NCBI GenBank assembly: GCA_028023455.1 | Contig: JAQFVV010000255.1 | Location: 498,001 to 562,000, forward strand | Source: Epiperipatus broadwayi | Lineage: Eukaryota; Onychophora; Udeonychophora; Euonychophora; Peripatidae | Reading direction: 5' to 3' | Length of the DNA: 64,000 nucleotides | Part shown: positions 58,464 to 64,000 of the stretch, piece after piece | Layout: each line of letters starts with the position of its first letter | How positions within the stretch are numbered: position 1 is the stretch's first letter | Notes under the pieces: generated by a model | Database searches by the model: none | The model's input: the letters and a program-made list of their open reading frames with translations, nothing else | What the model was told of the DNA's origin: nothing | Position numbers and translations under genes: made by a program

Positions 58464-61442
58464 AAAATTATTTTAAAGATAAAAATAAACTATAGACACA
58501 TATTGTATAAGAATTTGATATCATCATAGTAGTGGTTCAGGCTGCATTATATTACAATTATATTTTTGTTTTTACCATGCATTAAAGTTAATCTGACCAA
58601 TTAAGAATAATCATAATCCTTCAGTTAATAATAGCTGCAAAGCCATTTATTAATTAATACTGTATAGTTAAATGAATGCTTACATAAGAATAGTTGTAAA
58701 TAAATACAAACCAATTCTAGAATATTTAAGCAGCATTTATTTAGAAACACAATGTCTGAATCAAGCAAGATATATTGTTTGATTCTAACTTTGTATTTCA
58801 AAGTATGCGCACGTGCACACACACACATATATATATATATAAAATAAAACATTGAGCAGGGTGTTAGCACTACATGCCCACTTTCAAAATCTATAAGTAT
58901 ATTTAATACAAAAATATAAAATATTCGACCCATATCACTCACTACCATATCATTATGTACAAGAAGACATTTTATTCTTCTGAATTTATTTTATACACAC
59001 TAGGAATAAACAATTCCTGTTATAATTTGATAATGAGACTTAAATCTTCAAACACTCATATTCAGCAACATGTGATATATCCATGATACATTTGGAATGC
59101 AATGAGTAGAAAGGTAATTTTGTTCATACTCCTAGATCACCTTAATATTTTTAGAATCAAGACTAAAAATATAATCCAAAACCTAAAATATTAATGTAAA
59201 TTTGACAATATACTGCCTGAAGTTTTAAAACTTTTATATTTTATATACTCTTATCTTACAAATATTATAATATTTTTGTGAGTTGCATTTTCTGATTATG
59301 CAGATGATAATAATGAAAACAAAGTCACAAATTAAAAATAAAGATTTTATTAATATTATAAAATATAACAAACATAAATATTTAATACTTTACTGTAATC
59401 ACAATAAAATAATTATTATAATATTTTAATGATTAATTTAAATCTATAAAAATATTTATAATCTCTGACTAAATAAAGTTCTCCCTTGTGTTTGTAATCT
59501 TGCTATCTTTTTAAATAGAAACATTGATATGCATACCTTTTTTATCAGTAAGTTTCACAAACTATGATGCCAACAAAGGAACAACATTAAATTAGAGAGA
59601 ATATGTATTTTCTCAACCTATGCAAAATAACTACTTAAATATAAACAGAGTGTTTTAACAGAGTCTTTATATATCAACAATTCATGCTATGAATTCATAA
59701 TGTTACTATATCCAAAACTAGTATGAGATCAAGAGCAATACAAACATAGGTTACACTACACATGTCTTCAACATTTATTCCAAATACCAATGAATATGAC
59801 AGGCAAAATGATGGGATAATCCAAAAGCCCACACTTATCTATAAGTGTAATTATATGATTAGTATTATACTACTAATCTAAAAGACTTCACCAGAATAAA
59901 CCGTCATAAGAAATTTGCCCTAGTCACCAATGACATCGGATACTTTAAAGGCATAACTTAAAATAACATATGAAAATAGTTTTAAGCACATAGTAATTAT
60001 CATATACTAATACTATAAAACATGATATGAGACTAATAGTGCAAAAATTAGGCATAAGAATTATAGATTAACAATTTATATTAAAAAAAATACCCAAGTG
60101 TACATCCATCCATTCATTCAAATTATTCTTTAAACAACCACACACCTAATCTTCATATTATCTTTGTTAATACAATACTGAAAATATATTTTGACAACTC
60201 AAATACCCAGACATGATATACAAATTATTAGAAAAATATTAAAGGCATGGGAAAAACTTAAAGATAAATTTATACCTAAAAAAAAAAGTTTATTTTTTTT
60301 TACCACTTATAAACAGTTTCTGAGTCCTGAAATCACTTATTCTAAGTACATTTTATAATGTTTTACTTCTAATAACGATTTTATTATAATCCAGAATACT
60401 TTCTTTAAAATAACATTAATATTTCAAGGTCACAACTGGATAAATAATTATTCACTCTCTAAGGTGATAAATAGAACACTGACCCAATTTGAGGTAATTC
60501 ACAGTCCATACAGGACATTATATTAACTTCTGAGGCAAATAAATTTCCAATGCAATAAAGTATATTTTGGCAAATATATCCACCATTAAAATAAATGTAG
60601 AATAAATATTGAATATTTCACATTATCCTGGAAAACAGAGTACAATTTTCAGGAAGTAATAATTTTCACTTTTCAAAATTATAAAAGCATATTGTTGTTA
60701 AAATAGTTTATTCTAAAACAAGATAACTTCCTTAAGATGTTACTCTAATCAACATTCTAATTTTTTTGTTATTCCAAAAATTTGGCATCTCAAAGAAAAT
60801 ATTTATTAATATTATAACAGCAAAACACAATAGTTTTTAAAATAAAGAATTAATAAATTATTCATAAATTTAAGCATCATTTTATCCATAGTATCAGCAC
60901 AATAATTTGATTTAAATTCAAATATTAGCACAAACCGAAAATTGACAGTTGATAAAAGTTATAATAATGCAATTTTTTTTACATGTTAAATTGTCCAATG
61001 ATAGAAAATCCATGTTATAGTTTTGTGTTTTCATTCTCTGATAAAACAAGCAAGTTGTTAAAGTTTCCTATTGTGTTATCAGATATATTATAGTGAGATG
61101 AATGGGATAATTTGTAGGAGGCCCAGAAGATTGTTTTCTAGACATTCATTCTTTTAGAAATGCAATCAACTGAATAGATTAATAAGTTCTCCAGTTTTCT
61201 AGTTAGACCATACCATATTTAATTTTCATATGAATTACTTTGTTCTTTTTATTAATTCACCCCCTAGTGAAAATTTTTGCAAGCCTTATACTGTAATATG
61301 TGTATTTTCCTACATACATTATAATATAAAATTTTAACTCAAATAAAATTTCATAGAAATTCCTCAAAACAATAGAATTTAGCTCTACCCTGACAAGTCC
61401 CTCTACTATATTATGACAGGCTTTTGACATCACAGTTTTTAC
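58464..61442. other. AT-rich stretch without a recognisable gene
   Basis: No gene found. A mixed CA/TA microsatellite lies at about 58812-58840. The patch 59770-59890 (aaaagcccacacttatctat) shows weak similarity to the family B leader, not enough to call. Confidence 0.5.
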
Positions 61443-61455
61443 AACATTGTTTAAA

Positions 61456-61997
61456 CAAGCATTTGTTTATATAGTGTGATATTTATAATTGTAAATACAT
61501 TAAATATCAGCCTTTTACAGCTTATTGTACATGCACTCTTATGAGTGTTAAATAATAAATGAATACTTTCACTGCCAATACAAGATATAGCATTTAAGAA
61601 AGAATAAAATGAATCCACTTATTTTTTCCGAACCCAAATGTTTATATATGGGCAAATCTTAAGTACTGGCAAAGAAAGCGTGAAGATAGATCATTCACTT
61701 TAAATTACAGTTTGCATTGTCTGACTGAATGACATCGACAAAATTACTTAGAATTTACCAAATGTCACTTTTAAATGAGACTTAAACACATGTAAACAAG
61801 CATTTATTTATATAGCATGATGTTTATAATTGTAAATACATTAAATATCAGCCTTTAACAGCTTATTGTACATGCACTCTTATGAGTGTTAAATAATAAA
61901 TGAATACTTGTATTGGCAGTGAAAGTATTCATTTATTATTTAACACTCATAAGAGCGCATGTACAATAAGCCGTAAAAGGCTGATATTTAATGTATT
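61456..61997. mobile_element. Tandem plus inverted palindromic element (family C)
   Basis: A 542-bp insertion between perfect 13-bp repeats aacattgtttaaa (61443-61455 and 61998-62010). A block of about 120 bp (caagcattt.tttatatag, ttaaatatcagcctt, cttattgtacatgcactctt, aataataaatgaatac) occurs at 61456-61580 and again directly repeated at about 61796-61911, giving a monomer of about 340 bp. The same block is then inverted at about 61920-61997. This is the same architecture as family A: a tandem of more than one unit plus a head-to-head inverted piece. A hairpin cactc-ataa-gagtg is present in each copy, but I could not build a hammerhead. Confidence 0.75.
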
Positions 61998-62010
61998 AAC
62001 ATTGTTTAAA

Positions 62011-63640
62011 GAAAATGATTCAAATAACCAAAAACATGTTTATTTGTGAATTTATTACAATTCTAGATATTTTATATACAATAATTTATACAATATTTAT
62101 TAGAAATCAAAAAATAAATTACTAATAATTTATTTTGAATGGAAATACTTTATTTTTAAAAAGAGAACATTATGTTAGTGGACAATGCAAATCTGCCCTA
62201 AAGTTATTTAGAAGCTTAGTTTTCTACTTAAGCAATTTAATTATAATGAGTATGAAATTATCGTAATTTTGCAAAAAAATTTTGAAAAATTTGCAACTTT
62301 TAAAACATATTCTATTAGATATAAGAGAAATAAATAAATATTCATTCAGATTTTTTTTAAAAGTGACAAATAATGAATATTTTTGTTGATTTTATAAAAT
62401 GAAATGATCTTTCTAGAAATGATGATATATAATTTTTTTGTTGGATTACAATCTCATTTTTTTAAATAAAGAAAATGTCAACATTTAAAATTTATTTTAG
62501 TAGTAAACAAAAATATCTAACAAATGAAGTCAAATTTATTATATTTTGATAAATAATAATGGTTTAATCTTAAATTCTATGTGAATGTGAGAACAAAGAA
62601 CATGATGAATTGTGAAAGGAACACCAGAGAGTTAATGAAGTAAGTAAAAAGTAAGTGACCAATACATGGTAAGTCAGTTTTATAAAACAAATTGTATGAT
62701 CTCAAATAAATCAATGATCAACAAATTTGAAAAGTTATTAATTGATAATTAATGTGATTTTAATTAGTAGTCAAGGCAAATATTCTAATAATATTTTTTA
62801 ACAATTCTGTATTTCTAGATATAATAAATTAATATGACATTTAAAATATACATTTTATAATTTAACAATAATTAATATGTTACAATAATGATAAATTTAT
62901 TCAAGCACCTTTTTTAATGAAGTTCTTAAAATTTAAAATATAACATTTTAGAAAAAAACCAATTTTAACTTTAGTATTGCAGGTTAGTTAATATTAAATA
63001 TTAACTTCTTTAAACAATGAATTTTAACTATAATTAATTTCTTTTAGTTAAAATAACTATTACACACATGTACACACTTCCAGATTTAAAATGTTAATTA
63101 GAGATGTTTAAACAAACATTACTAATTATTTGTATTATAAATTACTATCAAATTATTTAAAATGTTTATTTTAGTATACTTATTTACTCTATTTTTTAAC
63201 TAAATTTGGTGGTAATAGTATTTTAAACTAAGAGTATATTATATATTAGTGGGAATACCAAGACTAGTGATTTAATACATATAAAGTTATATGATTAAAT
63301 TAACTGATATGTTAAAATTAATTTTCTTTTTATTTCAACTTATTTAAAGAAATAACTTATAACAACAATTTATAGCTAAGTTTTAAATGTTTTTAAACTA
63401 TTCACCATGTTTAACATATAAATTGGTTTATTTGAAGAAAAATAAGATATAATAAATCTCTTTAAAAAATATTTTTTATATATCTACAGTATACACATAT
63501 ACAGTTCTTCAAACAAATCTTAAGCTTATAATATATATATATTTCACCTTTATTGTTAAAAATAGATTACCTTAATAATTGTTGAAATTGTTTATTGTTA
63601 TTATTATTGGAATTATGTAAATGTTGACTGATTTTAATGA
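62011..63640. other. AT-rich stretch without a recognisable gene
   Basis: Nothing recognisable. Confidence 0.5.
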
Positions 63641-63701
63641 TCTATATTTATACAAATGCTATATAGAGATCTCGCAAATAAGCCCTTTTACAAGCTTTGC
63701 A

Positions 63702-63764
63702 GAATATCCCTAACCCCAGACTGGTTTCTGATACTGGCTTCCTCAGTGAGGTGCTAGGATATTC
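63702..63764 (-). ncRNA. Hammerhead ribozyme, family B (left arm)
   Basis: Minus strand: outer stem I GAATATC with GATATTC, 7 bp perfect; inner CACCTCA with TGGGGT; core CTGAGGA; GAAA; a shortened stem III region ACCAGTC, so the cleavage triplet remains GUC. Stem II (AGCCAGTATCA) does not pair. Core intact, stem II lost. Confidence 0.58.
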
Positions 63765-63869
63765 AAGCATTAGATTATAATACCAAGACAAGCCCATCAC
63801 TTTATCTAATGGATAACTACTATTAAGTAGAAATTTTGAGCTTGTCCTGGTATTTTTAATCTAATGCTT

Positions 63870-63932
63870 GAATATTTTAGCACTTCACTGAGGAAGCCAG
63901 TATCAGAAACCAGTCTGGGATTAGGGATATTC
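63870..63932 (+). ncRNA. Hammerhead ribozyme, family B (right arm)
   Basis: Outer stem I gaatat (63870-63875) pairs with atattc (63927-63932); core CTGAGGA at 63888-63894; GAAA at 63906-63909; ccagtc follows. Inner stem I cacttca/tgggat is weaker than in the left arm and stem II does not pair. It shares the stem II defect of the left arm, so both arms descend from the same defective RNA. Confidence 0.55.
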
Positions 63933-64000
63933 TGCAAAGCTTGTTACAAGCTTGTTTGAAAGCTCTTTATATAACATTTGTAATATAAGCTTGTTTAAAT

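Larger units (their letters stand above)
63650..63990. mobile_element. Palindromic hammerhead element, family B copy 2
   Basis: Inverted arms of about 150 bp around a centre near 63820: acaaatgctatata, caagctttgcagaatatccc, ccagactggtttctgatact, cctcagtgaggtgcta and aagcattagatta on the left are mirrored on the right. Minus-strand monomer left, plus-strand monomer right, 3' ends outward. The right boundary is close to the window end, so I could not find the target-site duplication. Confidence 0.75.

Noticed and set aside
59770-59890. Possible further family B copy
   Set aside because: Only a short stretch near aaaagcccacacttatct is similar; no ribozyme core is present.

Overview
The window is very AT-rich, repeat-laden nuclear DNA from an animal, most likely an invertebrate. 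The evidence is APE-type LINEs (an RTE family and a CR1/L2-like family), a Penelope-like element (PLE) with a GIY-YIG endonuclease, a Merlin DNA transposon, short tRNA-derived SINEs with target-site duplications, long AT and ATT microsatellites, and no bacterial gene organisation. I cannot name the species. I found no host protein-coding gene, rRNA or functional tRNA; every recognisable coding region belongs to a mobile element.

Layout. 557-1537: palindromic hammerhead-ribozyme element (family A). 2160-5447: nearly full-length but broken RTE retrotransposon. 5.5-12.6 kb: AT-rich DNA with no gene. 12.6-17.6 kb: a CR1/L2-like LINE on the minus strand with PHD finger, SGNH esterase, endonuclease and reverse transcriptase, plus two tandem 5' repeats. 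20.5-21.4 kb: a SINE and a palindromic tRNA-headed element. 23.0-24.6 and 27.3-30.4 kb: two older RTE copies. 32.7-33.9 kb: second family A element and two SINEs. 35.6-40.5 kb: PLE cluster with a young full copy, a 5'-truncated tandem copy and head-to-head 3' ends of a second PLE family. 41.9-43.0 kb: LINE 3' fragment. 44-48.6 kb: SINEs, a perfect inverted repeat, a third family A element. 48858-49845: complete but inactivated Merlin. 50.4-51.1 kb: family B hammerhead elements. 54.7 kb: long ATT microsatellite. 61.4-62.0 kb: palindromic element without a recognised ribozyme. 63.65-63.99 kb: another family B palindrome.

Main result. Two sequence-unrelated repeat families carry type I hammerhead ribozymes. 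Family A has an AUA (once AUC) cleavage triplet and family B mostly GUC. Both have a stem III of only 3-4 bp closed by a 2-nt loop, and several stems show compensatory changes between copies. Many copies sit in insertions with one architecture: two copies head to head, 3' ends outward, often with more than one monomer in tandem, flanked by 13-14 bp target-site duplications. Elements of this kind resemble metazoan retrozymes. The PLE fragments at 40045-40470 show the same head-to-head layout, so a PLE or LINE enzyme could be the mobilising partner; that link is inference. All coordinates and pairings were read by eye.
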